64,000 nt of DNA from the NCBI GenBank assembly GCA_017308255.1, contig JAFKFN010000016.1, forward strand, positions 30,257 through 94,256, read 5' to 3'. The position numbers were made by a program, and so were the translations under genes. Below, in pieces: positions 44,125 to 54,177 of the stretch (positions within the stretch are counted from its first letter, which is position 1; every line of letters begins with the position of its first letter). Under the pieces are notes generated by a model. The model did no database searches, was not told where the DNA came from, and saw nothing but the letters and a program-made list of their open reading frames with translations. The stretch comes from Altererythrobacter sp. GTDB taxonomy: Bacteria > Pseudomonadota > Alphaproteobacteria > Sphingomonadales > Sphingomonadaceae.

Positions 44125-46992
44125 TCAGTGCGCCTGGTCCCAGTTCCGGCCGGTGCCGATCTCGATCCCCAGCGGTACGTCCAGCTTGACGGACGGCAGC
44201 GCGGCTTCGGCCATGATTCGCTCGATCACCGGGCTCGCCGCGGCGACGTCGTTCTCGGGCAGTTCGAACACCAGTTCGTCGTGGACTTGCAGCAGCATCT
44301 TCACCTGAGGCAGGCCGGCCTCGGCCAGCGCCGCGGGCATCCGGGCCATGGCTCGCTTGATGATGTCGGCGCTGGTGCCCTGGATCGGCGCGTTGATCGC
44401 CGCCCGTTCGCTGCCAGACCGCTCGGCCGGATTGCGCGAGTTGATCCGCGGGAACCAGGTCTTGCGGCCGAACAGCGTCTCCGAATAACCGCGCTCGCGC
44501 ACTTGCTCCAGCGTATGGACGATATAGCGCTGAATGCCGGGGAAGCGCTCGAAATAGCGGTCGATGATCGCCTGCGCCTCGTCCGCCTCGATCCCCAGCC
44601 GTCCGCCCAGGCCCCAGCGGCTGATGCCGTAGAGGATCGCGAAGTTGACCGTCTTGGCCCGCGCGCGGGTGTCGCGGTCCACCGTGCCGAACATCTCCAA
44701 CGCGGTGCGGGCGTGGATGTCCTCCCCGGCGGCGAAAGCTTCTTTCAGCGGCGGTACGTCGGCCATGTGCGCGGCCAGGCGCAGCTCGATCTGCGAATAG
44801 TCGGCGGCCAGCAGCACGTGCCCGTCCTCGGCCACGAAGGCTTCGCGGATGCGGCGGCCGATCGCGGTGCGGATCGGGATGTTCTGCAGGTTGGGATCGG
44901 TCGAGCTGAGCCGCCCGGTCTGCGCCCCGACCAGCGAATAGCTGGTATGGACCCGGCCGGTGGCGGGATTGATCGCCGCCTGCAAGGCATCGGTATAAGT
45001 GCTCTTGAGCTTGGAGTGCAGCCGCCAGTCGAGCACCATCCGGGCCACCGGCGCGCCTTGATTGGCGAGGTTTTCCAGGATCGCCTGATCGGTCGAATAC
45101 TGCCCGCTCTTGCCCTTGCGCCCGCCTTTGTAGCCCATCTTGTCGAACAGGATCTCGCCCAGCTGCTTGGGGCTGCCGATGGTGAACTGCTGCCCGCAGC
45201 AGTCCCAGATCTCCTGCTCGATCCGCGCGATCTCGCGCGAGAACTCTTCCGACAACGCGGCGAGCGCGCGGCGATCGACCTTGATCCCGTGCCGCTCCAT
45301 CGCGGCGACTACCGGGATCAGCGGCCGGTCCACTCGTTCATAGACCCGCGTCCCCCCTTCAAGGGCAAGGCGCGGCTTGAGCAGCTTGTGCAGCCGCCAG
45401 GTCACGTCGGCGTCCTCGGCGGCATAGGGCGTCGCCTTGTCCAGCGGCGCTTCGCCGAAGGGGATCTGCTTCTGCCCGCTGCCGCAGACTTCCTTGAACG
45501 TCAGCGTGGTGTGACCGAGGTGGCGCAGCGCCAGCTCGTCCATCCCGTGCCCGCCGCCGATCCCTTCCTCCGATCGCCCGGCGTCGAGCGCGAAGCTGAC
45601 GATCATCGTATCGTCCACCGGCGCCACGGCGATGCCGCCCACTTCCCGCGCGCGGGCGAGGATGTTGATGTCGTACTTGATGTTCTGGCCGACTTTCAGC
45701 ACCGCATCGCTTTCCAGCAGCGGCTTCAGGGCGGAAAGCGCGGCGGCCTTGTCCACCTGCACGGGCCTTTCGGCGAACATGTCGCTGCCCCCGTGGCCCA
45801 GCGGCACGTAGCAGGCATCGTTCGGCCCCAGCGCCAGGCTGATCCCGGCGAGTTCGGCGCGCATCGCGTCGATGCTGCTGGTCTCGGTATCGATCGCCAC
45901 CAGGCGAGCGGCGAAGGCGCGGGCGATCCAGTGTTCCAGCCGCTCCAGCGACTGCACGCATTCATACCCCGCGCGGTCCACCGCGGGCCATTCGGGCGGG
46001 GGCTGGCGATTGCCTTCCGGCGCCGAGGGCGCGCCGGCCCGCTCCGGCTTGGGCGGGTGGAGCTGGGTCGGCCGGTCGGGGCTGCCCTTGCCGTCGCCCA
46101 GCCGCTTGAGCAGGCTGGTGAAGCCATGCGTTTCGAGGAATTCCCTCAGCGGTTCCGGCGGCGTGGGCTGGAGCGCGAAGTCCTCCAGCGGGATCGGCAG
46201 CGGGAAATCTTCCTTGAGCTGCACGAGCTCGCGGCTGAGCAGCGCCATCTCGCGCCCTTCGATCAGCCGTTCGCGCAGCTTGCCCGGCTTCATCGCCGCC
46301 GCCGCGTCCAGCGCGGCTTGCAGGCTGCCATGATCCTGGATCAGCTTGCTGGCGGTCTTGGGGCCGATGCCGAAGATGCCGGGAATGTTGTCCACGCTGT
46401 CGCCCATCAGCGCCAGCACATCGCCGACCAGTTCCGGCGGCACGCCGAACTTCTCGACCACTTCGGGGATGTCGATCCGCTGGTTCTTCATCGTATCCAG
46501 CATGTCGATGCAGCCACCCTCGATCCCGTCATGCGGTTCGGCGCACCGGCCGACGAGCTGCATCAGGTCCTTGTCGCTGGAGACGATCGTCACGTCCCAC
46601 CCGCGCCGGGTGGCCTCCCTGGCATAGGAGGCGATCAGGTCGTCCGCCTCCAGATCGTCCTCCTCGATGCATGGCAGGCTGAAGGCCCGCGTGGCATCGC
46701 GGATCAGCGGGAACTGGGGCACGAGATCGTCGGGCGGCGGCGGGCGGTTGGCCTTGTATTGATCGTAGAGCGCGTTCCTGAAGCTGGTCGAACCCTTGTC
46801 GAGGATCACCGCCAGGTGCGTCGGCCCTTCGGCCTTGCCGAGATCGTCGGCCAGCTTCCACAGCATGGTGGTATAGCCATAGACCGCCCCCACCGGCACG
46901 CCGTGCGGGTTGGTCAGCGGCGGAAGCCGGTGATAGGCGCGAAAGATATAAGCCGATCCGTCGACCAGATAGAGATGCTGCTTGTCGGGCAT
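44125..46992 (-). CDS. polA: DNA polymerase I
   Basis: Repair and Okazaki-fragment polymerase, 955 residues. 5'-3' exonuclease domain 1-290 ('LYLVDGSAYIFRAYH', 'DDLIASYARE', 'DSVDNIPGIFGIGPKTA'). 3'-5' exonuclease domain about 350-540 with DxE in 'VAIDTETSSID', so proofreading looks intact. Polymerase domain with motif A 'LAADYSQIELRLAAH', motif B 'RAKTVNFAILYGIS', motif C 'LLQVHDELVFE'. Full length. Start ATG 46992. Confidence 0.97.
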   Translation of the reverse strand: MPDKQHLYLVDGSAYIFRAYHRLPPLTNPHGVPVGAVYGYTTMLWKLADDLGKAEGPTHLAVILDKGSTSFRNALYDQYKANRPPPPDDLVPQFPLIRDATRAFSLPCIEEDDLEADDLIASYAREATRRGWDVTIVSSDKDLMQLVGRCAEPHDGIEGGCIDMLDTMKNQRIDIPEVVEKFGVPPELVGDVLALMGDSVDNIPGIFGIGPKTASKLIQDHGSLQAALDAAAAMKPGKLRERLIEGREMALLSRELVQLKEDFPLPIPLEDFALQPTPPEPLREFLETHGFTSLLKRLGDGKGSPDRPTQLHPPKPERAGAPSAPEGNRQPPPEWPAVDRAGYECVQSLERLEHWIARAFAARLVAIDTETSSIDAMRAELAGISLALGPNDACYVPLGHGGSDMFAERPVQVDKAAALSALKPLLESDAVLKVGQNIKYDINILARAREVGGIAVAPVDDTMIVSFALDAGRSEEGIGGGHGMDELALRHLGHTTLTFKEVCGSGQKQIPFGEAPLDKATPYAAEDADVTWRLHKLLKPRLALEGGTRVYERVDRPLIPVVAAMERHGIKVDRRALAALSEEFSREIARIEQEIWDCCGQQFTIGSPKQLGEILFDKMGYKGGRKGKSGQYSTDQAILENLANQGAPVARMVLDWRLHSKLKSTYTDALQAAINPATGRVHTSYSLVGAQTGRLSSTDPNLQNIPIRTAIGRRIREAFVAEDGHVLLAADYSQIELRLAAHMADVPPLKEAFAAGEDIHARTALEMFGTVDRDTRARAKTVNFAILYGISRWGLGGRLGIEADEAQAIIDRYFERFPGIQRYIVHTLEQVRERGYSETLFGRKTWFPRINSRNPAERSGSERAAINAPIQGTSADIIKRAMARMPAALAEAGLPQVKMLLQVHDELVFELPENDVAAASPVIERIMAEAALPSVKLDVPLGIEIGTGRNWDQAH

Positions 46993-47192
46993 GGCAGGGT
47001 GCTAGCAGGGCCGGGCGGCCGGGTCAGCCGCTTTCGGCGTGCCGGGCGCAGGCCGGGCTCCCTTGGGTTGCGCTGCCACAAAGTTGCCATTATTCACAGC
47101 GGCGGAACTCGCCTCCTGCGGGTTCCACGCGTGCCTCTTGGGGGGTCCCGCAAGGCGCGCGTTCCTGATGTCGCTGTTTGAGGATTTAAAAC

Positions 47193-47459
47193 ATGCGCAA
47201 GATCGTTCTCGCCGCCGCCATCGCCGGCGCTGCCCTGTCGCTCGCCGCCTGCTCCGAGAAGACTGAAGACGCGACCAGCGAAGCCGCCGATTCGGCGATG
47301 GCTGACGCTCAGGCCAATCTGGATGCCGCCGGCGACGCCGTTGAATCCGCCGCCGCCGAAGCCAGCGATGCCGCCAGCGATGCGGCTTCCGATGTCGCCG
47401 CCGGGGCGAGCGACGTTGCCGCCGATGCGAGCGCCGCAGCGACCGACGCCGCTCGGTAA
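47193..47459 (+). CDS. Small Ala/Asp-rich lipoprotein, 88 aa
   Basis: Signal MRKIVLAAAIAGAALSLAAC with lipobox LAAC (Cys about 20). The mature part is a low-complexity helix of repeating 'ASDAASDAASDVAAGAS' type units, with Ala in every second or third position and regular Asp/Glu, typical of envelope lipoproteins that form coiled-coils (Lpp-like or LEA-like). Function unknown; structural or stress role possible. Own terminator directly downstream, so monocistronic. Confidence 0.82.
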   Translation: MRKIVLAAAIAGAALSLAACSEKTEDATSEAADSAMADAQANLDAAGDAVESAAAEASDAASDAASDVAAGASDVAADASAAATDAAR

Positions 47460-47482
47460 GCCAATCCGTTCAGGATTTCGGC

Positions 47483-47514
47483 AAAAGGGCGTGGCCGCGA
47501 GGCCGCGCCCTTTT
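47483..47514. terminator. Bidirectional rho-independent terminator
   Basis: Stem GGGCGTGGCC/GGCCGCGCCC (one G-T pair), loop GCGA, flanked by AAAA and TTTT. Ends both the Ala-rich lipoprotein gene and the convergent serine hydrolase gene, whose stop codon overlaps its edge. Confidence 0.88.
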
Positions 47515-48560
47515 CAGTTGGCGGCCACGGTGGTGGCCGATCCGCCGGCGGGATAGCGGGCGCTGGCCCACTGGCGGGCGGATTCGCCGTATCCGTCGTA
47601 AAGCTCGCGGGCGATCATGGCGATCCTGTCCTCGCGCTTGGCGCGGGCGCCCTGGCCGGTGACGTAGATCGCCATGGCCACGGGGTGGCCGTTCGGGCCG
47701 GTGACGATGCCCACGTCGCTGGACGTGTTGTTGAGCGAGCCGGTCTTGTGGGCGACGGTCACCTCGGCCGACAGCAGCGCCGGGATGCGCCGGGGGCCGG
47801 TGCGGCACTTCTCCATCGTCGAAATCAGCAGGTCGTGGCTCGCCGGGCTCAGCCATTTGCCCTGATACAGGCCGGCCAGCAGCCGCGCCATGTCGCGCGG
47901 GGTCACGCTGTCGCGGATGTCGACATGGCTGGAGGGATCGAATTCGCCATCGTCCCGCACCAGCGTGGCGATGTCGCGCGTCAGGTTATAGCTGGTGATG
48001 CCCGCCCGGCGGGCCCAGTCGTTGACCGCCGCTGGGCCGCCGACCACCTTGAGCAACCCGTCGGTCGCCGTGTTGGAGCTGCGCGTGAGCATCAGTTCCA
48101 GCAGTTCGGCGGCGGTGTGATAGGTGCCGGCCTTCACCGGCGCCACCGCGCTGGAAAACGGCTTGGAGCTGACGGGAACCATCAGCGGATATTCGCTGGT
48201 CAGCGAAAAGCGCCCCTGGTCCACGCCTTCCAGGAACGTGGCGGCGATGGCGATCTTGCTGGTGCTCGCCATCGGGAAGCGCTGGTCGCCCAGCACGGCG
48301 ACTTCCTGCCCCGTGACCAGGTCGATTGCGGCGACCCCGATCCGGCCGCGCGAGCCTTCGGCGATCATGGCGATCCGCTGGGACAGCGCGTTGTCATAGC
48401 GCGCGGTGAAATCCTGCGGCGCGCGAAGGTCCGTCCCCAGCGCACTGTCGAACGCGGTTTCCAGAGTGTCGCTGCTGGCCTGTCCCGGCGCTACAGCGGC
48501 CAATGCCAGGGCGACGCTGGCGGCGATCCGATTAACGATCCCGAACTTCATGTCCCCCAC
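47514..48560 (-). CDS. Class A beta-lactamase-related serine hydrolase
   Basis: Periplasmic protein of 348 residues (GTG 48560 with AGGAG upstream; ATG 48551 is an alternative) with a signal peptide ending near GQASS. Beta-lactamase fold motifs: nucleophile Ser and Lys in 'PMASTSKIAIA' (SXXK, about 100), SxN in 'TRSSNTATD', KTG in 'VAHKTGSLNN'. The omega-loop region reads 'YNLTRDIATLVRDDGEFDP', with no ExxLN, so the deacylating Glu166 of true class A enzymes seems absent. It may be a slow penicillin-binding or peptidase-like relative rather than an effective resistance enzyme. Confidence 0.87.
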   Translation of the reverse strand: MGDMKFGIVNRIAASVALALAAVAPGQASSDTLETAFDSALGTDLRAPQDFTARYDNALSQRIAMIAEGSRGRIGVAAIDLVTGQEVAVLGDQRFPMASTSKIAIAATFLEGVDQGRFSLTSEYPLMVPVSSKPFSSAVAPVKAGTYHTAAELLELMLTRSSNTATDGLLKVVGGPAAVNDWARRAGITSYNLTRDIATLVRDDGEFDPSSHVDIRDSVTPRDMARLLAGLYQGKWLSPASHDLLISTMEKCRTGPRRIPALLSAEVTVAHKTGSLNNTSSDVGIVTGPNGHPVAMAIYVTGQGARAKREDRIAMIARELYDGYGESARQWASARYPAGGSATTVAAN

Positions 48561-48673
48561 GATACTCCTGGTAATGTTGTCAAAATCTTAACCACATCGG
48601 CTCGTGCCGCAAACCGTGCCGCGATGAAAGGGCGCGCCCGGGCGATCAGCCGTTGCCCGGGCGGGAACGAATC

Positions 48674-49468
48674 TTACGCCGGCTTGCGCAGGCGCAAGGC
48701 GAATTGATCCGTCTTGCCGCGGATCGAAGGATCGAACACGTTGGCGGTGCGCGGATCGTCGGGCCGGCGATAGAGGTCGCTTTCGCCGTCGAGCACGAAG
48801 CCGGCCGCGGTCAGCGCGTCGATTGCCGTCTGCCGGTCGATCCGGTGCAGCTTGTCGGTATCGCTCGTGCCGCTGCCGTCCCGGGCGCTGTGATCGACCA
48901 CCAGCAGCGTGCCGCCGGGCTTGAGCGCGACATAGAGCGCGGCGATCGCTTTGGGGCCTGTCCCCGCAGGCACGGCGCCGATGTAGAGATCGTGCAGGTT
49001 CATCGCCGTGACGATGGTGTCCAGCGGCTCGGGGAAGGGCGGGGCGGCCACCGGCCCGCGCAGCGGCACCACCCGCGTATGGTTGCCCTGCTCATCGGCA
49101 TAAGGCGCAACGGCTTCGTCCTGCTCGGTGGCGTATTCGGGGCGGAAAGCGATGAACTCGTCGGGCTGGAAGGCATAGACTTTGCCGTTGAAGCCCACCG
49201 CGGTCGCCAGCAGCCGTGTCATGTAGCCGCCGCCCATGATGTAATCGCCCACCTTCTCGCCCGGATCGATCTCCGCGAAGGCCAGCAGCTCGCCGGGTTT
49301 GCGGGCGGCGTCCTGTGCGCGATCGGCTTCGGGGCGGGCGATGTCGGCCACGGCGGTCTGATATTGCTTGGCTGAATAGGTGTGCGCCGCGGCATCGCTT
49401 TTCGCGGCTTCGTTGCTGCAACCGGCCAGCGCCAGCGCGGCGGTGCAGGCCAACAGGATCATGCGCAT
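48674..49468 (-). CDS. Lipoprotein with class I SAM-methyltransferase-like fold (COG4798-type)
   Basis: 264 residues. Clear lipoprotein signal: MRMILLACTAALALAGCSNE with lipobox LAGC (Cys 17). The rest looks like a Rossmann methyltransferase: 'KVGDYIMGGGYMTRLLATAV' (degenerate motif I), 'VYAFQPDEF', 'DTIVTAMNLHDLYIG', 'LKPGGTLLVVDHSA' (motif post-II), 'ALTAAGFVL'. It would sit in the periplasm, where SAM is not expected, so it may have lost or changed activity. Related predicted methyltransferases are widespread in sphingomonads and xanthomonads. Confidence 0.84.
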   Translation of the reverse strand: MRMILLACTAALALAGCSNEAAKSDAAAHTYSAKQYQTAVADIARPEADRAQDAARKPGELLAFAEIDPGEKVGDYIMGGGYMTRLLATAVGFNGKVYAFQPDEFIAFRPEYATEQDEAVAPYADEQGNHTRVVPLRGPVAAPPFPEPLDTIVTAMNLHDLYIGAVPAGTGPKAIAALYVALKPGGTLLVVDHSARDGSGTSDTDKLHRIDRQTAIDALTAAGFVLDGESDLYRRPDDPRTANVFDPSIRGKTDQFALRLRKPA

Positions 49469-49527
49469 TGTCCGTCCCTCCCCATATTTTCCGTGGGGAA
49501 GCTATCACAACGCCTAACCAAGGCAAC

Positions 49528-51516
49528 TCACAGCCCGAACGGATAAGTCTCCGGCAATCCGCTGCGCGGTTCCGGCGGGCCGAGTGGTTCCAGCGCCCGG
49601 GTTTCGTCGAACCACACGAAGGCGTCGAACTGTTCCGGCAGCACGCAGGTGCTGTAATGGCTCCAGCGCTCGGTCTCCGGGCGATAGATCACCCCGATGA
49701 AGCGTTCGAGCCGGGGCTCCGCCAGGCGGCGCCGCAGCGCCTCGTGGCGGCCGGGCGTCAGGTCCAGCAGGAAGCGCGCCACGCCGCTGTCATGGCATTG
49801 CCGTTCATAGCTGTCGGCCCGGCCGGGCAGCACGCGCTTGACCTTGCGCGGCGAATCCCAGTCGTCGGCGGCGGTCACCGTGCCCGTGTGGGTGCCGAAG
49901 CCGATCAGGGCCGCCTGCTCTCCCCAGCGCTCGCGCACGAGCTGGCCGATGTTGTGCTCGCCGCGCACCTGGCCCATCTCGGTCGCGCGGGCATCGCCGA
50001 TGTGGCTGTTGTGCGCCCAGACCAGCGCCTTGGCCTCGGGCCCGCCATGCTCCAGCAAGTGCTCCAGCGTTTCGGCCATGTGGCTGTCGCGCAGGTTCCA
50101 GCTTTCCGCGCCGCCATAATACATCACGCGATAGTATTTCTCGGCCGAAGCGATCAGCCGGGCGTTCATCGCCGCGCCGAACATCCCGCCGTCCTCGCGC
50201 AGCGCCCGGTCCAGCAGCTCGCGGCATTCGGCCACCGCGGCTTCCTCGCATTCGGCGTAGCCACGCGTCAGCGCCGCGCGGCCGTAAGTCGCCGGGTCGG
50301 CCTGCCATGGCGTCAGGCATCCGTAACGCGCGCGCGCCACCCGCGCCGCCTCGGCATCGTGCTCGTCCAGATAGGCCAGCACCGCCTCGATCGAGCCCGC
50401 CATGTTGTAGATGTCGAGGCCATGGAATCCCACCATGCGCTCGGGCTCGCGGCCCTCGTTGATTGCGCGCAAGGCATGGATCAGGCGGTCGATCTCGGTG
50501 TTGCGCCACATCCAGGTGGGGAAGCGCTCGAACGGCGGGTGCCGGGTCGGCCGGAAGGGCTCCTGGCGGATGTAGCGGTCGATCGCCATGGCGTCCGGCC
50601 AGTCGGCCTCCACCGCCACGATGGTGAACCCGTGCCGCTCCACCAGGCGCCGGGTGATGGCGGCGCGGGCCTGGTAGAACTCGTGCGTGCCGTGGCTTGC
50701 CTCGCCCAGCAGCACGATGCGCCGATCCGCGAAACGCTCGAAGGGATCGGCGAAGGCGGGATCGTCTATCTCCGGCAGGGGCTCGGCGGCTTCGGCGATG
50801 CATTCGGCCAGCGTCAGCTCCCGCGCCGGGCGATGGTTGCTGGCGGCGCGCTCGCCGTCTTCCCACCGCCCTCCATTCCGCCCGAATGCCCCGATCAGCG
50901 GCACGAAGCGCACCGCGCCCAGGTCGGCCTCGCTCCATTCCTCCTCCCCGGTGCGCGTCACGCACAGCAGCGATTGCAGCGCTTCCCCGCCCACCGGCAC
51001 CACTAGCCGCGCGCCGATCGCAAGCTGGCGCTTGAGCGGTTCGGGCACCTTGTCGCCCCCGGCGGCCACCACGATGGCGTCGAACGGCGCTTCCGCGGGC
51101 AGGCCGACGCTGCCGTCACCGGCGATCACGGTCACGTTGCCATAGCCGAGATCGGCCATCCGCCGCGCCGCTTCGGCGGCCAGCGCCGGATGCCGTTCGA
51201 TCGCGAAGACCCGCCCCGCGATCCGCCCGATGACCGCCGCCGCGTAGCCGGAGCCCGCGCCGACCTCCAGCACGCACGCCCCCGGCTCGATGCCCGCCGC
51301 CTCGATCATCAGGGCGACGATATAGGGCTGCGAAATGGTCTGTGCCTCGCCGATCGGCAGCGGTCCGTCCTCATAGGCGAATTCCCGCATGGGCTCGGGC
51401 ACGAAGCGCTCGCGCGGCACCTCGCCCATGGCGGCGAGTACATGGGGATCGCCGATGCCGCGCGCCTTCAACTGGCGTTCGACCATCTCATGACGGAGTT
51501 CGGAGGGGTCGGTCAT
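49528..51516 (-). CDS. Fusion: protein-L-isoaspartate O-methyltransferase + erythromycin esterase-like domain
   Basis: 662 residues; start ATG 51516 (MTDPSELRHEMVERQLKARG). The N-terminal 210 residues are PCMT: 'VPRERFVPE', 'DGPLPIGEAQTISQPYIVAL' and 'VLEVGAGSGYAAAVIGRIA' (SAM site), which repairs isoaspartyl damage. The C-terminal about 430 residues are erythromycin esterase/EreA-like: 'VLLGEASHGTHEFYQARAAI' (catalytic His/Glu), 'VAVEADWPDAMAIDRYI', 'GFHGLDIYNM', 'ALVWAHNSHIGDA'. The esterase-type domain may act on a methyl or acyl ester, including the methyl ester made by PCMT; that is inference. No signal peptide. Confidence 0.9.
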   Translation of the reverse strand: MTDPSELRHEMVERQLKARGIGDPHVLAAMGEVPRERFVPEPMREFAYEDGPLPIGEAQTISQPYIVALMIEAAGIEPGACVLEVGAGSGYAAAVIGRIAGRVFAIERHPALAAEAARRMADLGYGNVTVIAGDGSVGLPAEAPFDAIVVAAGGDKVPEPLKRQLAIGARLVVPVGGEALQSLLCVTRTGEEEWSEADLGAVRFVPLIGAFGRNGGRWEDGERAASNHRPARELTLAECIAEAAEPLPEIDDPAFADPFERFADRRIVLLGEASHGTHEFYQARAAITRRLVERHGFTIVAVEADWPDAMAIDRYIRQEPFRPTRHPPFERFPTWMWRNTEIDRLIHALRAINEGREPERMVGFHGLDIYNMAGSIEAVLAYLDEHDAEAARVARARYGCLTPWQADPATYGRAALTRGYAECEEAAVAECRELLDRALREDGGMFGAAMNARLIASAEKYYRVMYYGGAESWNLRDSHMAETLEHLLEHGGPEAKALVWAHNSHIGDARATEMGQVRGEHNIGQLVRERWGEQAALIGFGTHTGTVTAADDWDSPRKVKRVLPGRADSYERQCHDSGVARFLLDLTPGRHEALRRRLAEPRLERFIGVIYRPETERWSHYSTCVLPEQFDAFVWFDETRALEPLGPPEPRSGLPETYPFGL

Positions 51517-51548
51517 CGGCGCCTTCCCTGCAAGCCGGCGCGGCAGCG

Positions 51549-51956
51549 TCAGGCGGTGGCGAGCGCCTTTTCGATGTCGGCGGTCGGCGAATTGATCAGG
51601 TCCTTGGCCAGCTCGCCGACGATGTGGCGCTGCAGCTCCTTGTGGCAATGGCGGCGGATCTGGCCCAGGGTTTTCGGATCAGCCGCCAGCACCAGAGGGC
51701 CCAGGCGGCCTTTCAGCGCCTTGTCGTTGAGCCATTCGGCCACCGCCGCGCCGTGCGCCAGCTCGTCGATGTCGGTACTGCCGTTGCGCTGCCCGGCCGG
51801 GTCCTGATGGCGCGCGCCGGCGGCGAAGTTGGTCAGCTCCAGGTCCAGTTCGCCCAGCCGCTCCAGCTTGGGATCGAACGCCTCGCCGACATTGCGCATC
51901 AGCACGAAGCGCTCTCCATTCGCCAGCGCCACAAGCGCCCGAGGGGGTACTTTCAT
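51549..51956 (-). CDS. Host attachment family protein (PF10116-type)
   Basis: 135 residues; start ATG 51956 (MKVPPRALV) with AAGGAGAG upstream. 'ALVALANGERFVLMRN' opening, 'DIDELAHGAAVAEWLND', 'LVLAADPKTLGQIRRHCHKE' and 'IVGELAKDLINSPTADIEKAL' match the 'protein required for attachment to host cells' family, named from Agrobacterium and now seen as eRF1/baeRF-like fold proteins. Probably a ribosome-associated or stress protein rather than an adhesin. Lies just after the fusion gene, same strand as groEL. Confidence 0.85.
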   Translation of the reverse strand: MKVPPRALVALANGERFVLMRNVGEAFDPKLERLGELDLELTNFAAGARHQDPAGQRNGSTDIDELAHGAAVAEWLNDKALKGRLGPLVLAADPKTLGQIRRHCHKELQRHIVGELAKDLINSPTADIEKALATA

Positions 51957-52030
51957 GGGTTCTCTCCTTGAAGGAGAAAACGAAGCGCGGCGGTTATGGT
52001 TGCATCGCCGTGCGCCGGCCACGGCGACAC

Positions 52031-52062
52031 AAAAAGGGCCGGAGGATCGCTCCCCCGGCCCC
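52031..52062 (-). terminator. Rho-independent terminator after groEL
   Basis: On the minus strand: GGGGCCGGGGGAGCGATCCT, then CCGGCCC and TTTTT. Stem of 7 or more GC pairs, 20-55 bases past the groEL stop. Confidence 0.85.
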
Positions 52063-52085
52063 GCTTGTCGACTTGATGTGGCGGC

Positions 52086-53732
<1,647 letters not shown>

Positions 53733-53772
53733 TTACGAATGGGTTGGATGGGAAAGCGTCGGGGCGGCTGGA

Positions 53773-54060
53773 TCAGCCGATGATCCCCATGATGTCGCTT
53801 TCCTTCATGATCAGCAGGTCTTCGCCATCGAGCTTGACTTCGGTGCCCGACCATTTGCCGAACAGCACCCGGTCGCCCGGCTTGACATCGAGCGGGGTGA
53901 CCTTGCCGTCTTCGGAACGCGCGCCGGAACCCACGGCGACGATCTCGCCCTCGCTCGGCTTTTCCTTGGCGCTGTCGGGGATGATGATGCCACCGGCCGT
54001 CTTCTCTTCGGCCTCGAGGCGGCGGACCAGTACGCGGTCGTGTAGCGGACGGAATGCCAT
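53773..54060 (-). CDS. groES: Co-chaperonin GroES
   Basis: 10-kDa lid of GroEL, 95 residues. '[20 protein letters not shown]' at the start, mobile loop '[18 protein letters not shown]' (residues 21-38), '[18 protein letters not shown]', '[18 protein letters not shown]', '[12 protein letters not shown]'. Start at 54060 (MAFRPLHD) is the standard GroES N-terminus. Followed by groEL. Regulated by a CIRCE element 30 bases upstream. Confidence 0.97.
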   Translation of the reverse strand: MAFRPLHDRVLVRRLEAEEKTAGGIIIPDSAKEKPSEGEIVAVGSGARSEDGKVTPLDVKPGDRVLFGKWSGTEVKLDGEDLLIMKESDIMGIIG

Positions 54061-54090
54061 GACTATGACCTCTTCCAGAGTTGGGGATCT

Positions 54091-54117
54091 TTGGCACTCT
54101 CCACCTGAGAGTGCCAG
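54091..54117. promoter_or_regulatory. CIRCE operator (HrcA site) of groESL
   Basis: Inverted repeat TTGGCACTC, nine-base spacer, GAGTGCCAG, matching the consensus TTAGCACTC-N9-GAGTGCTAA with one change per arm. HrcA binds it to repress heat-shock genes until stress. It lies just downstream of the -10. Confidence 0.92.
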
Positions 54118-54124
54118 CGGCGGG

Positions 54125-54153
54125 CATATGGTTCGCGGCAGAGGGCTCGTCAA
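54125..54153 (-). promoter_or_regulatory. groESL promoter
   Basis: Minus strand TTGACG (54153-54148), 17-base spacer, CATATG (54130-54125). The -10 is followed within a few bases by CIRCE, the usual layout of HrcA-controlled sigma70 promoters. Confidence 0.7.
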
Positions 54154-54177
54154 CCGCGTGGCGGCAAGAAAATCGCC

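Noticed and set aside
47280-47457. Tandem DNA repeat or CRISPR-like array in the Ala-rich gene
   Set aside because: Periodicity is at protein level (Ala/Asp codons) with no fixed spacer-repeat unit.
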